From Hypomesus transpacificus (lineage: Eukaryota > Chordata > Actinopteri > Osmeriformes > Osmeridae), in the NCBI RefSeq assembly GCF_021917145.1, contig NC_061062.1:2019202-2083201 (forward strand): DNA of 64,000 nucleotides, given 5' to 3'. The notes under the pieces were generated by a model that made no database searches, had not been told where the DNA came from, and saw nothing but the letters and a program-made list of their open reading frames with translations. Shown here piece by piece: positions 38,414 to 49,829 of the stretch; the stretch's first letter is position 1, and each line of letters begins with the position of its first letter. The position numbers and the translations under genes are program-made.

Positions 38414-38480
38414 CTGGGAATCGAACTGGCAACCTTCAGATTACTAGCTCGATGCTCTACCCGCTCAGCCACCTGACTCC
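38414..38480 (-). mobile_element. SINE fragment, copy 4 (tRNA head only)
   Basis: GGGAATCGAACTGGCAACCT and TACCCGCTCAGCC are the complement of the tRNA-derived head. The L2-like tail is absent. It lies in the probable aspg 3' UTR. Confidence 0.8.
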
Positions 38481-38804
38481 CGCTCAGCCACCTGACTCAG
38501 CCACCTTACTCCTTGAAAGCAACCTTACTGAAACTACCCACAACACTTCCTTCCTCCACTCAGCGATGCTGCTTGAAAACACTGGTTGTTTCACCGAGCA
38601 ACTGTTAGATCGGTGTTCATTTTAACTACCTTTTTTGGTGTTATTAATATAATTGATCCAGGTCATGGAGTCAGGGATCTGTTACATCGAGGCCTGTTCT
38701 AACAATGAATGTGTTAAGAACTGTTAGTGTTCATTTGAATGAATTAGTATTTTTGTAACCCATCGTGATTTGTGTTTTTAGCTTTAAAATCACTAGACTT
38801 CTTA

Positions 38805-38810
38805 AATAAA
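38805..38810 (+). terminator. aspg: AATAAA polyadenylation signal, candidate for aspg copy 1
   Basis: The first clear plus-strand AATAAA after the last exon, in CTTAAATAAATGATTG followed by T/G-rich sequence as a cleavage element would be. It would give a 3' UTR of about 560 bases that includes the SINE head. Confidence 0.5.
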
Positions 38811-39600
38811 TGATTGTCTGTGACTTGATGCTAAAAGGTGTTAAATTATTGTACTAACGCTACAGAGTTGCACAAGCACACACACTTTAAAAGCACACAC
38901 ACTTTAAAAGCACACACACTTTAAAAAATTTCACCACACCCATAAACCTCTTACCTGACTGTAGCCACAGAAATGCTTTCGGCGCGGGAGTCGGGACGCA
39001 CATGTGATGACGTGCTCCATGTCAATGACAGCGTTTGTCTTTATTTGGATGTCGTACTCATTAGTTTGTTCAAATCCCTCGCTGCCTTATCCTGAGATAA
39101 TTCTTGTTCTTCTAACACGGTGGACTATGGAGTATGCTATCCTAATTACCCTTAGAAACTAAATATATTTGGTAAAACTCCATGGGATAGAAATGTTTGT
39201 GTGTGTGTTTTACCTCACACAAAAGTGTGTGACAATGGTTGAATATAAATATGGTTCAACAATCCTATAATAAAACAAACCCGTATGACTGGTCGGGTGA
39301 ATAGTTGGATAGAGAGTAGAGTCTCACTTCGGCCCCAGGTTGTATTACATTTCTACACAGATAGTCTGACTTCCATTCAAATCAATTCCTGTTACGGCTT
39401 TAGTTGCGTAAAAGTAAGTTGGGGCTTATTGTAATTATATGCCAAGCAAGCAATGATGGTCTGGTATTTCCCTATGCGTGAACCACCCTTATGTAGTCGT
39501 CAGGGCGGTAGTTGGGCTGTTCTCGACGCAGTGGAACCCAGCTCATCCGGTCGGACCAGCATGGTCCTCATTCCTCGCTGAATGAGGCGCTTGTATGAAC
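38811..39600. other. Intergenic stretch
   Basis: Contains three copies of a 20-bp unit with CACACACACTTTAAAA near 38,870-38,930. No gene is recognised. Confidence 0.5.
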
Positions 39601-39614
39601 CTACCCCAAAACAC

Positions 39615-39623
39615 TATATAAAG
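39615..39623 (+). promoter_or_regulatory. TATA box (TATATAAAG) with likely first exon downstream
   Basis: ACACTATATAAAGAGCTGGA is a strong TATA context. About 25-70 bases on lies a short putative first exon (about 39,645-39,688) ending in CACAAG before GTAAGG, a consensus splice donor. No protein is encoded in that exon. Confidence 0.5.
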
Positions 39624-39822
39624 AGCTGGATTTCTCTCGTCACACAGATTTGGCACGGACCGCACACAAGAAACGTTTCTCTCACAAGGTAAGGATATTA
39701 AACGTTACGTTGTCAAGGCCTCAGGGGAGCCGATCACGTTGCCACAACTCTACAATCGTTAGCCAAGGATTAAACAAAGATATAAACTAAATATAAACCT
39801 GCTTTTTTTCGTTCGTTCTTAG

Positions 39823-40034
39823 AGAAAGCAACATTTAAAAGACTGCGACTTTGGGTATCCATGCATGATCCTACTTGAAGATGGTTGGTTGGTCTCTTTG
39901 GTGAAGTGGTTCTTAACAGTTCAACAGTTCTTTGCAAAAATTGTGAAATGTTTAGGACCACTTGACCAGGCTGACAAATGCGGCCAAGGCAAATGGATAC
40001 AACACCAGAGCAAAGGGCCGCTTTTAGCCCAAAG
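39823..40034 (+). other. Candidate exon behind the TATA promoter, unrecognised
   Basis: GCTTTTTTTCGTTCGTTCTTAG is a good acceptor at 39,822, and AAAG before GTATGT at 40,034 is a good donor. From the ATG at 39,865 an open frame runs 57 codons to the junction (MILLEDGWLVSLVKWFLTVQ and on to QSKGPLLAQ), with a hydrophobic N-terminal half and two Cys. Overlapping ATGs at 39,861 and 39,881 open only tiny frames, which argues against efficient translation. I do not recognise the product; it may be a small peptide gene or a non-coding transcript. Confidence 0.35.
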
Positions 40035-40212
40035 GTATGTTTTTCAATTTAATTCAGTTCGATTGGTCATTCTGCATTTCATTTCTGAACATTCTTGTAT
40101 CAAAATGGGTACGTAATTCCACTGTAATTAGTTAATTATTTAATCCTTGTGCTGCCTTCGGTTCACAATGACCCAAAGATAACACAAGGGTTAAAGCACC
40201 TCTCACTCTCTC

Positions 40213-40362
40213 TAAATGTACATTTAGCAGACGCTCTTATCCAGAGCGACTTACAGTAAGTACAGGGACATTCTCCCAGAGGGAAGTAGGGTGAAGTGCC
40301 TTTCCCAAGTACACAACGTCATGTTGTCATACTAGCCCGACTCCCTAACCGCTCAGCCATCT

Positions 40363-40366
<4 letters not shown>
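40213..40366 (-). mobile_element. tRNA-derived SINE, copy 5
   Basis: TTTAGCAGACGCTCTTATCC, AGTAGGGTGAAGTGCCTT and CCCTAACCGCTCAGCC are the complement of the SINE tail, body and A-box. The B-box region is partly deleted. Confidence 0.85.
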
Positions 40367-40418
<52 letters not shown>

Positions 40419-40455
40419 GTATCTTTCTTTCTCTTTCTCTCTCCCTCTCTCTCTT
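40367..40455. repeat. (CT)n microsatellite
   Basis: A C run followed by about 35 bases of pure CT, then imperfect CT/TTTCT. The Ser/Leu-rich frame over it is not a gene. Confidence 0.95.
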
Positions 40456-41809
40456 GTGCCCCCTTGTGTTTTAATTACACGGGTCTAATTTGGAACCTAC
40501 ATGTAGTGGTTTAATTTCCAGTTGTATGTGTATAAACAGGTGATGTTATTTCAAATTCCATGTGTTGATGCTGTTGACTGTTCCAACACATTACTGTACT
40601 TGATCACAGTGTTAATAAATACATGTGTCCGAACTTGTCACTGGCGTGGTCGCTGTCACTATCCAAGGTTCTGAATAATCGGGCACATGAGTCCGTTTGT
40701 CAGTGTTTTGCACTTGGTTGGGATTATTTAAATTTTTGACCGGACCGTCATAGTATGTTCACTTTAGTGTCCATGTCAGAATTTATTTTAATAGACATCT
40801 AAGTAGAACATTTCAACTGTGATTTTGTTGTGCTAAAAGTATTGGAACAGCGTTAATGAGGGGCCCAAAGCGGTTTCCCTGCATGCGCAACGCCAGTAGA
40901 TGTAAAGTCCCTCCCGTGGGACCTAATCCTTAGAATTTCATCATCAGTTAAGGGCGACCCAGCACATATAGGGTTGAAAGGGTGGTAGTTGTGGTAAATC
41001 TTCATTACTTCACAGCGTAATTATTGGTAGATCTACAGTTTAAAACCCCAGCGAACCCTAAAAGTATCCGAAGTGCTTGATTGTGTGAAGGTCAGAAAGG
41101 TCAGAAATGGCGGGGATGTGTCTTCGTTATATTAATAGTGCAACATTTCCCACATAACCAATTATTTACATCATTCGTGAATTGTGAGTCATTGGTAAGT
41201 AGTCAGCATTAAGGCACTTCAAGTCCCGGCACGTTCCAATGGGCAATGATTTAATCCCAAGGAAAACCAATAGCGCCTAGCCGACATGTAGAGATAACCC
41301 TATCATGATTTACATTTGCCTTGGCTTGTTAATGTGATGAAATTCAAGACCGAAATAAAAAAGAAATCATTAAAGAAACAACATATTCAAAGGCTATTGG
41401 GCATCAATGAGTTTGATACGGCGGTTATACTGCTTCTTGTAGATAAGATTGTTATAATGGGGGCCAGTCCTGATGCCCCGTGGTCGGGGTTGCAGTCGCG
41501 CTCCACACACACTTCATTAAGCCTGTAGATGAAACAACCCTACATGATATTTTAATCCCTCTGACATTAGAGCGTCCTATAGGCTTGTACACATCCAATT
41601 TCATTTGAATCACGGAATGCATAAGTGACCATTATGGGAGAGGCACCTCAGAATCTCAGAATGATTCATCTGAGGGGAGAGGCACATTTGTGAAATATCT
41701 TCGCAAGTGAATGGACACATACAAGAAAATGAATGGAGTCAGCGCCACCCTCCTCTCGACTGCACGCGCAACGAAAAACTGATTGACAAGAGAACGGAGC
41801 GGTGGGTGA

Positions 41810-41920
41810 GTGAGCGAGAGAGAAGAGAGAGAGTGAGAGAGAGAGACAAAGAGAGAGGTATAGAGAGAGTGAGAGAGAAATGGAGATAGAGAGAGGTGGA
41901 GAGAGAGCGAGGGAGAGGTG

Positions 41921-41990
<70 letters not shown>
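41810..41990. repeat. (GA)n microsatellite
   Basis: About 180 bp of imperfect GAGA, with a pure run of some 55 bases at 41,935-41,989. Frames on both strands (Arg/Glu or Ser/Leu) are repeat translations. Confidence 0.95.
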
Positions 41991-41991
<1 letters not shown>

Positions 41992-42245
41992 GTAGGAAAG
42001 ATTGTCCTCAGGCGCGTGACTTCGTTTCCAGACCGGCAGCGTGACAGACCAGACGTGGACAGGTCAAGGATATACATCGTGTGGATTACTAATGGATTGT
42101 ATTAGTTTATTGTCCTGTTGGACTGTTGACTACAGGGGAGATTATTTTTACGCACCCCCTCAAATGTTGCTCTTTGAGCGCTGTGGCCGTAGGCAAACAG
42201 TGAGTTCGTAGCTGTACGGAACACCTTTTGGATTGAACTCGTCCG

Positions 42246-42456
42246 ATGTTTCGGGGTCTAATATTTCATTGTTATGGCAGTAAAAATCTAATAGATGCCA
42301 ACTTGGGTATGGAAACAGACATTTCCCTAATGGCTTTACCAAACTCCTCTGGGTCCTCTGGAGACGGAAAGTCGAGCCCCAATCTGAGGAACATTCTTCG
42401 TAGACTCCGACCCTATATGTGGATTTACCAGTCACCTTCTACGGAGGAAAGCAAGG
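42246..42456 (+). other. Possible coding exon, unrecognised
   Basis: An open frame from ATG 42,246 includes a second Met context (METDISLMALPNSSGSSGDG) and a basic, Trp-containing stretch (SPNLRNILRRLRPYMWIYQS). It reaches a possible donor (AGCAAGG before GTAACG) at about 42,456, then runs on to a stop at 42,557. A possible acceptor (GACTGTTGACTACAG) lies at about 42,135. I know no family for it. The bias looks somewhat protein-like, but a chance frame is quite possible. Confidence 0.25.
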
Positions 42457-42559
42457 GTAACGACTTAAAACACCGCACAGCCGGCATAACGGGGACATTT
42501 GAAGGTTTTTCTTTGCATTTAAGTAAATGTCACAAAACACAAAACAGTTATTCCTGAAC

Positions 42560-43830
42560 GGACCTAGCCCAGAACAAATCCACTGATGACTAGGTCGGTA
42601 CCTAGCTCACGGATTCTTCCCGTGCACGCGGTAGCCTATCAACCTGAAGTCCTTCTTTCAGGACCAAGAACAGCTCCACTATCCGTTGCGCTGATCAACG
42701 TAACAACTTCATTGGAAGCCGATGCTTTGTCTTGGTCTCATTCCAACGTCCTCTCTAAAGAGAAACTGGTATTTTATTTCTTGTTGGCTTCCGTCAACTA
42801 GTGGATATTCACGCTATGCAAAGGAAAGAGTTTAGCATGCCTCTAATGGCCGTTTTGTCTCCATTGACAATTTTTCTAATCGAATATATGCGCTGCACTC
42901 AACTATACAAAAGTTGCATGAGCGGTTTCTTTAATTATATACTATATGGAAATTAGGGACACTGACTTTATATTGGACATATAAATATTTCTGTTTTAGT
43001 GTAATAATGACAAGCTTAATTCTAGTTTTCAGCTTCAAATATGTTTTTATGGCTCTATGAAAATAAGGCCGTCATGTAATCAGCTCCGCTTTTACAGAGA
43101 CTACAATATTTATTTTCAATATCGGGTTGTGAAATTGTAAAATTATGGTTTGCTGGACTTGCAGTTGAGAATTGACCCCATTCTGTCCAAGAGTGTAAGA
43201 AAAAGGAAAGTCAAAACACGGGAGTATTCTATTCTGAACAATTATATTCTAGCCTATTATATTCCTAACACAAGATTTCCTAACATTAGGACACTTTTAA
43301 TGTTTCCTACAAAAGTTACTAAGTTAGAGTACAGCATTTTCCCAGTTTCATCAAGAAAATCTTTATTTTCCACTGGCAAAAAAAAAAGTTTTCGTTACTT
43401 CAACCCCTCCCCCTGTTAGACTAGATCACCCTCCCCCGAGCGCAGAGCGACGCGCACTCTGGACCAAAACTTTTGCTTCATTGTGTCGTCAAGGCATGGG
43501 ACTTCAGAGACACTTACACATTTACACACGACACTGACACTGACAGATCGAAAGCTAGATAGTAGAGACTATATAACTATGGAAATCCAAGCTAAGAAAC
43601 GTAAGGTTGGGGCTGAAAAATTGAGACAAAAAGACATCACCTTCACTAGACAAGGTTTTACCAATTGAAAAACGGCTATGTTTATTTTACATAAAGCTCC
43701 CAAAACTATTTTGTGCTCCAACATGACCAACAAAGGCCAAAAATGTTTGCTCGCTCGCTGCGCACGCTTGTATTAAATCTGGAACTCCGCTGAAACTAGC
43801 ATTCCATCAAACACAGAAAGGGCATGCATT
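42560..43830. other. Non-coding stretch, nothing supportable
   Basis: A/T-rich with short frames only. A Lys-rich frame at 43,483-43,668 (MEIQAKKRKVGAEKLRQKD) has a vague likeness to the start of some transposon-derived proteins but is too short to claim. Confidence 0.45.
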
Positions 43831-43913
43831 GGCAGGGCAGCTGTGGTGGCTGGTTCTGGTGGGCCAGTCTGGATCCAAGTCCAGGGCCTATATTTACTCC
43901 CAGTCCGTCCCTG

Positions 43914-44455
43914 GTTGCTTTTACACAAGGAGGAAGAGCAAAGATTTGGTCTCCCTGTCTCTCTTGGTCTCCAAAGTGGTCTCTCTCATGATGTCACACA
44001 ATACACTAGGCAAGGCGCATTTTTCTGGTCATGTGATCTCTTGATGAACTTTATTTACAGCAATCTGGATTTCCAGACAACAAAGCAGAACTGAATCCCT
44101 GCTAACCTATCAGATGACTGATATGCATACACTAAACAATAAACAATAAAACTACAAAAATCAATGAAGAAAAATCCCGTAAAGACATAAGGAGCTTTAA
44201 ACTCGGGTCTGAAAGCCTGCCAGATCTGATGTTGCTGGGGGGCTATACAAGTAGTAGGTTAGGGTTAGTTGTTGTGATGCAAGAAAGGGACAATGATAGA
44301 CTTTTGTCCATGAGATACTTACAGCTGAGTTCAGATGACTACAACCACTGTGTAGAAGACACAATGAGCAGCCCATCATTAATGTTTTACTGACAGTGTT
44401 CCATTCACTAGCCTCCTTGAACTGTCTTTGATTATAGAAACAGTCAATAAAGAAT
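43914..44455. repeat. Dispersed repeat, about 520 bp, copy B
   Basis: Partner of 16,430-16,955 in the same orientation, with shared blocks from GTTGCTT..CACAAGGAGGAAG through TCACTAGCCTCCTTGAACTG. The similarity ends near an A-rich spot on both sides (ATTATAGAAACAG and ATTATAGAACAG). Confidence 0.85.
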
Positions 44456-44479
44456 ATTTTCATTTTCTTTACAAACATT

Positions 44480-46425
44480 CAAAACATTTCTGTCTAGAGA
44501 GGAAGCAAAGGATTTCTCCAAACAATGTCTAGCATAAACTGTAAACAGTAAAGAAACAAGTATACACTACTGATGATTTGCCAGAGGTTTTGTTTAGATC
44601 TGGAAAGCATTGACACATAATTAGGAATAGAACAGCAAATCCAAACCTGTAGGCCGTGGCCTACTAGTGGTCCGCTAGGGTAATACAGGTGGGCCGCCAA
44701 ACCAATGAAAACTAAAATATAGGCTAACATTTTTATAAAATATAGGCTAACATTTTTATAAATATCAAAATACGTATATGTACTGTTTGTAAATGATTAT
44801 TAAAATTCTTACTTATTTTTAAATGACATTTTGCCTTTAATTTATCATGACCGGAATGCCAACAGTTACGCTTGGCATGTTGACGAAAGACCTTTTTCTC
44901 TCAGCATTAAATCTTTTCGTCTTCTGTTGTTATTCAGCAAAAATGAAGTGTGGAGAACCTGGAGGACTATCAGAGCAGAAAACTGCTGACAAGAGAGTCC
45001 AAGAAGTTTGTGATGCTGTAATTTTAATCTGGCATCATGTTTTCATTCTAATTTGTCTATGCAGAAATGTGTCATATCAGAATCAGAATCAGAATATTCA
45101 AACATGATTGTGAGTGTAATCGTGTAGATTGTATAACACAATTTTCTTTTGTAACACGATCAATAAAGGAGATGAAAGAACATGAGTTTGAATGCTGTTT
45201 TTTGGATGAAATAATGGAACACGGTCACTTATATTCATAAATCACAAGTTCTAAGATATGCTGGGCTGCACACTCTTAGGCAGCTGAAAGCCACAGAATG
45301 ACTGGACTAAATAGCACAACAAAGATTTGTTTACATTTGTATTTTGCAATTTTGTTAAGGTATAATAAATAAATGATCACATAGCCTATGTCATTTCATT
45401 TGTGACATTTGTATGATTTCACATGGTCATGATGCGAAATGCAGTACCCCCCCCCCCCCCCATCCGAACACCAGAGGGCAGCAACGACTAGCTATTATGT
45501 GTATTATGTGTTTTTAGAGGTTTAGTGTACTATATTGAATATTGTATATTATTGTCATTCCACTGGCCAAACAGAGTCACGAGATGGGTGAACTCTTGAT
45601 CGCTAACCACGCCCTCAACCGCTGTGTTCACAATGAGGTTTGAGACCTCCCTGACCTGACAACAAACGCTAGAGAAAAAACTAAAATTTTTCCCCCAGGT
45701 GTATTAATTACCAGTTTGTGACATTTAAGGTGATATTTTGCTTAAATTTCTAAGTTCCTCTTCTGCAGTCATACCAGAGGAAACACAAAGTTGTTAAGCC
45801 TCTTATTTCAGTCCCATCCTATAGGCTCAGAGACGCCATCGTCATACTGGGCAGGTAGCAAGCCTGTGAAGGTGGTGTTGGAGGCTCCAAAGAAAGGGTT
45901 CTTCCTGGAAAACTAGGAACATTTAGAAACTTAACTTTATAAACTCTGCAGGAAAGGTTTTTAAAATGTGCAGAGAGGTTTCAGTGGCCAAGGTTCAAAG
46001 AAACATCCTTAAACAAAAAAAAATACCTTCATATTTCACAACAGCCTAACCATACAAATTTCTTGGTACCCATAAATGCATGAAAATGATTATATTTGTT
46101 TAGCTTTTGAAGTCCCCAATAAAGATAATGTGGTTGCTTTACTGTCGTCTATCTACAATGAAGGTATTATACTCCGAAACAGGTGTATAATCTTTAATAT
46201 TTTCCACTTTATTTGCTAACGCAGTAAAATGAACAGAGCTAATTACACAATATACAGTTAGTATGTAAGGATCTCAAGGATTGCGCGCAAGCATTTATAC
46301 AGTCGTGTTTATCCAATCAACATGCCAGGTCAGAGGTCATGGGGATAACACATCAATACAAAATAAAACAAAACTTATTCCTGTGTATATATCCATACAC
46401 TGCAGTTGCTCTAACAAGAGTTCTA
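44480..46425. other. Intergenic stretch
   Basis: A short tandem duplication (ATATAGGCTAACATTTTTAT twice) is at 44,718-44,760, and a poly-C run at 45,447-45,460. No gene is recognised. Confidence 0.5.
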
Positions 46426-46429
46426 TAGG

Positions 46430-46800
46430 TTGTGTTCACATTTGAAGTTCAGTTTTTCTTGGTTCTCTTAGTTCGGACCAAAAAAGAAAATGATTCATTT
46501 AGTCCTGGTTCATTTAGTCCTGATTCATTTAGTCCTGATTCATTTAGTCCTGATTCATTTAGTCCTGGTTTGCTTAGTGCTCACACTGACATTTTTAACA
46601 CTGAACCTAAACACAAGGCATACAAACAAGTTCACAACCTGATTGGACAGCTTTCATGGTTTGTTTGGAAGCCAAGACCCACTATTGAGGCTCTGTCGGT
46701 ACGCTTGTTTGGTACGCACCAAGATTCGGATGGCAGTGTTCACACTTGTTAAATGAACAGAGCAATCGCACCAGAGTTCGTACAAGTTGCATGCCTCTAA
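46430..46800. repeat. Transposon-like segment with a 15-bp tandem repeat
   Basis: The outer parts carry GTGTTCACATTTGAAGTTCA and GTGTTCACACTTGTTAAATG. Inside, 46,494-46,572 holds five to six copies of TTCATTTAGTCCTGA. The in-frame SFSPD peptide repeat this makes is a by-product. Class uncertain. Confidence 0.5.
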
Positions 46801-47650
46801 TGGTTGTTGCAGACACTTGTGGCTGTGCAATACTTGTTGATGTTGGGGGTGGTACAGCAGGATGGAGGCCTGACTCTCACCGCACAGCCAGTTACTCTGA
46901 CGATGGTTTCAAGATCCTGGTCTGAGAGTATATCTGAGGTGACAGGAAAAGATTATTAGTATGTGAGTGAGTGCCCGATACATCAGCGTATGTATGTCTC
47001 TATTTGTTTGCATGCCTTTGTCTAACTGACCTGGGGGTTATTCCAGAAAGCAGGTTATGGGACACACTTACATTTTAGATTCCTATATGTTTAATGTTTG
47101 CACCTTCTTGCCAAAGCCAATTCCTTGTCTGTGCAAACTTTCATGGCGAATAAAACCCATTCTGATTCCGATACTCGGGTAAGTTAATTCTCCAGCTGAC
47201 ACACAATGTTGCAGCAACTTACTGGCAATGTTGCTACAACGTTGGATGTCAGCTCAACTGCTTAACTTTAATGCTTAACTTTAATGGAATCCATCTTAAA
47301 GACACATTGATAACAAGGGCTTCACACCAGAACTTCCCCTTTCCATGGAACAGTTTTTTAGAGACACATGTTCTGAAGTGATGCCATCGAGGCCATCCAG
47401 TAGTTAAAGGCACATTGATACCAAGGGAAATGGCTTCACACGAGAACTTCCCCTTTCCATGGAACCGTGACATGGCTTGGGGGGTGATGTATCAAAGACA
47501 AATACTACACCCTCTTTTGGTTTACTGCTTCATAAATGGAACTGGTTTAATTTCTGGATAAAAATCTGGATAATTTATCAACATAGTTGCCAACTCCAGA
47601 TATCTGCCAGAACAGCCTTCCAGAGCTGGCAAGAACCGGGCCTGTATACA
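46801..47650. other. Intergenic stretch with a local duplication
   Basis: The block CACATTGATA..AAGGG..GGCTTCACAC then AGAACTTCCCCTTTCCATGG occurs twice, at about 47,300-47,350 and 47,412-47,464, some 110 bp apart. A TTCTGATTC-type LINE/SINE tail lies near 47,105-47,175. No gene. Confidence 0.5.
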
Positions 47651-48002
47651 GCCTGATGCCTGTGTGTGTTAAGGTGATTTCAGGTAATGTGGGACACTTT
47701 TTGGTAGAGGCTCCAGTAGACTCACAAAATAACTGTTAACTCACCCCAGTGGTGTTTTTGTAAATCGTTTTAGGGCTTAGCAACATTTTCATGTTGGAAT
47801 GAAATGGGAATACACAATATTTTAGAAGCTACACACTTTCAAACATAACATGTCCCCCTCTCTCTTTTCAGGTAATGTGGGACAGCTTGTCTGGTAAAGT
47901 GGGACAGTCATCGTCTGTCAGCCTAGTCTGCTAATATAATAATAATTAGTTTATATACAACAATTCTAGGTGCAAGGGTGTGGCAAGATTCATTTAGTTG
48001 TG

Positions 48003-48180
48003 GGGTCTGACTTATACAATAGCAGGGCTCTCAAGTGTCACGCATTGAGCATGACAGTTACTCATTTCGGTCTTTTGTCACGCCCTCCCGCCACACATTG
48101 GATTTCTCACGCAGAAAAAAAATATTTATAATATATTTAATATGCCGCAGCACCCAACCAAAATTCCTCTGGCCGCGCCA
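48003..48180 (+). mobile_element. hAT-like non-autonomous element end
   Basis: GCAGGGCTCTCAAGTGTCAC opens the segment, in the style of hAT terminal repeats. The internal block CTCCCGCCACACATTG..TTTCTCACG then TTTATAATATATT and ATGCCGCAGC recurs at 51,585-51,650. A right-end-like piece (CTTCAAAACTTTAAAGCCCTG) lies at 49,193-49,214. Confidence 0.55.
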
Positions 48181-48369
48181 CTCTCACTATGGAACCGTTA
48201 GGAATCAAGCACGTCTCCCCTGCAGTTCTTAGTCGAGCCTGCCACTTATCAGCCAATCCAAAAAAAGAAAGGGTATATACAATAGCCAATATCAGAAAAT
48301 AGCACCAGAAGTAGTTCATAACTCACTCATCAGGTATCAGGTCACCCGCATCGATAGTTTGCTAGCTTT

Positions 48370-48440
48370 TCGTTGGCGTAGTTGGTAGTGGTGGTGCTTG
48401 TGATGTCAGAGGTGGCAGGTTCGAACACAGTGCGGGACGA
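48370..48440 (+). repeat. tRNA-like sequence (SINE head or tRNA relic)
   Basis: TTGGCGTAGTTGGTAG resembles an A-box and GGCAGGTTCGAACACAG a B-box, about 45 bases apart, but the stems of a functional tRNA do not form by eye. A related block with GCTGGTTCGATGAC is near 51,760-51,825. Confidence 0.4.
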
Positions 48441-48639
48441 ACATAGTCCCTCTATCTCTGATGTAGCTTGCAACACTTTGTCTGTTACAATAGGCCAAGT
48501 CATACTTTCGTTATCACACGATGACTGACATATTGTCACATTATAATAATCTCTTTCCAAATAGGCGTAATAATTTTATTAGCACTAAATACATTTAAGT
48601 GTATTGCATAGTCGATGTTATAGGTCACTTTTAAAATCA

Positions 48640-48850
48640 TTTACATTTATGCATTTAGCAGATGCTTTTATCCAAACCGACTTCCAAGAGAGCTTTACAA
48701 AAGAGCATAGGTCACTGATAATAACAACGAGGTAGCCCCAAACATTGCAAGCAGCTAAAACATGAAGCATACATTGTGAAAAACAAAAATTGTGAAGAAA
48801 AGTGCCAAAGGGAAGAACCATAAGAGCATGCAGTTAAACAAGTTACAATT
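48640..48850 (-). mobile_element. SINE-like repeat with L2-type tail, second family
   Basis: TTTACATTTATGCATTTAGC then AGATGCTTTTATCCAAACCG is the complement of a tail related to the tRNA-SINE tail. The body (GAGAGCTTTACAAAAGAGCA, GGTCACTGATAATAACAACG) is a different, widespread fish repeat. Confidence 0.65.
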
Positions 48851-49150
48851 AAACAACATGAAACTCAAAAAGTGCAAGAGTGTACCTGTAGAAGAACAAT
48901 CAACGGTAAAATATTTCACAGCGAGTACAAAAGTTTAAATCCGTTATAACTAACCAACAAAAGCAACAAGTCTGTCAATAAGAGTCATTGTGATCCTGAA
49001 AGAAACTAACATCAGGTCCAGCCAAGCATTCCTAAGTGCCTAAAATCATGTCATATTTTATAATTGTATCCTGGCCATAGATGCATTAATCATTGCATCT
49101 GTCTTTCAAAGATGTCCAGTAAAAAGCAATTAATTAATTAATTTTCACCC

Positions 49151-49178
49151 CCCGGGGGGGGGGGGGGGGGGGGGGGGA
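49151..49178. repeat. Poly-G run
   Basis: A CCCCCC step followed by about 25 G. A poly-C run of about 19 is at 49,532-49,550. Both are prone to assembly error. Confidence 0.9.
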
Positions 49179-49626
49179 TGTCACTCTTGCCTGTCTTCAA
49201 AACTTTAAAGCCCTGACACTGTCATGCACTTATTCTACCCCATAATCTGTGCTAGAATTTACCTGCGATGTAAATAATTGCCACCATTAACATAGTTTTC
49301 TGTTCCATTACTCTACTTCTTTCTAATGATAACCTTACGAGCGCACTGTATACCCACTAAGCTGTTCTACAATACTTTTAATGCTCTCTCTCCCCACGTT
49401 ATCCAAACCATGTTGTGTTTCTATGTAATATGTACCTTTACCACATGTATGCTGTGTACCTTTACCACATGTATGCTAGCATGCTCATCATATTACATGT
49501 ATGATTTTTTCTGTTCCTGATCGTTTCGCCTCCCCCCCCCCCCCCCCCCCTTCTTTGCATATCTCAACCTAGCCGATTAACAGGGAGTTTGTCCATGCCC
49601 CTGTGACCATTGTTTTTGCTCTAAAG

Positions 49627-49690
49627 CAGGGGTCTCAAACTCTGGCCCCTAGATGCGGCCTGCCAAGCCATTTCATCGGCTCCTAAGAAT
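49627..49690 (+). mobile_element. hAT-type terminal fragment
   Basis: GCAGGGGTCTCAAACTCTGG followed by CCCCTAGATGCGGCCTGCC is the classic wording of a vertebrate hAT terminal repeat. No transposase adjoins it. Confidence 0.6.
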
Positions 49691-49829
49691 TGTGCAAAAA
49701 GTTTGATTGATTTGAATGCGCCACCCCAACATTTACACCACAACAGTTCGTAATCAATACCTCTCTCTCTTCAGCGCATGATCAATACTACTACCCCTAT
49801 GTCGTCAGTGCATTATCAATACTACTACC

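Larger units (their letters stand above)
40035..42150. other. Intergenic or intronic stretch with SINE and microsatellites
   Basis: Beyond the SINE at 40,213, the CT tract at 40,377 and the GA tract at 41,810, I see no recognisable gene or transposon here. Confidence 0.5.

Noticed and set aside
43483..43668. KKRKV-containing short frame as a transposase start
   Set aside because: Only about 20 suggestive residues and no following domain.
46432..46752. Frame with SFSPD peptide repeats
   Set aside because: The 15-bp DNA repeat forces a five-residue repeat; there is no other sign of a gene.
48370..48440. Possible tRNA gene
   Set aside because: A- and B-box-like words are present, but acceptor and anticodon stems do not form; more likely a SINE head.
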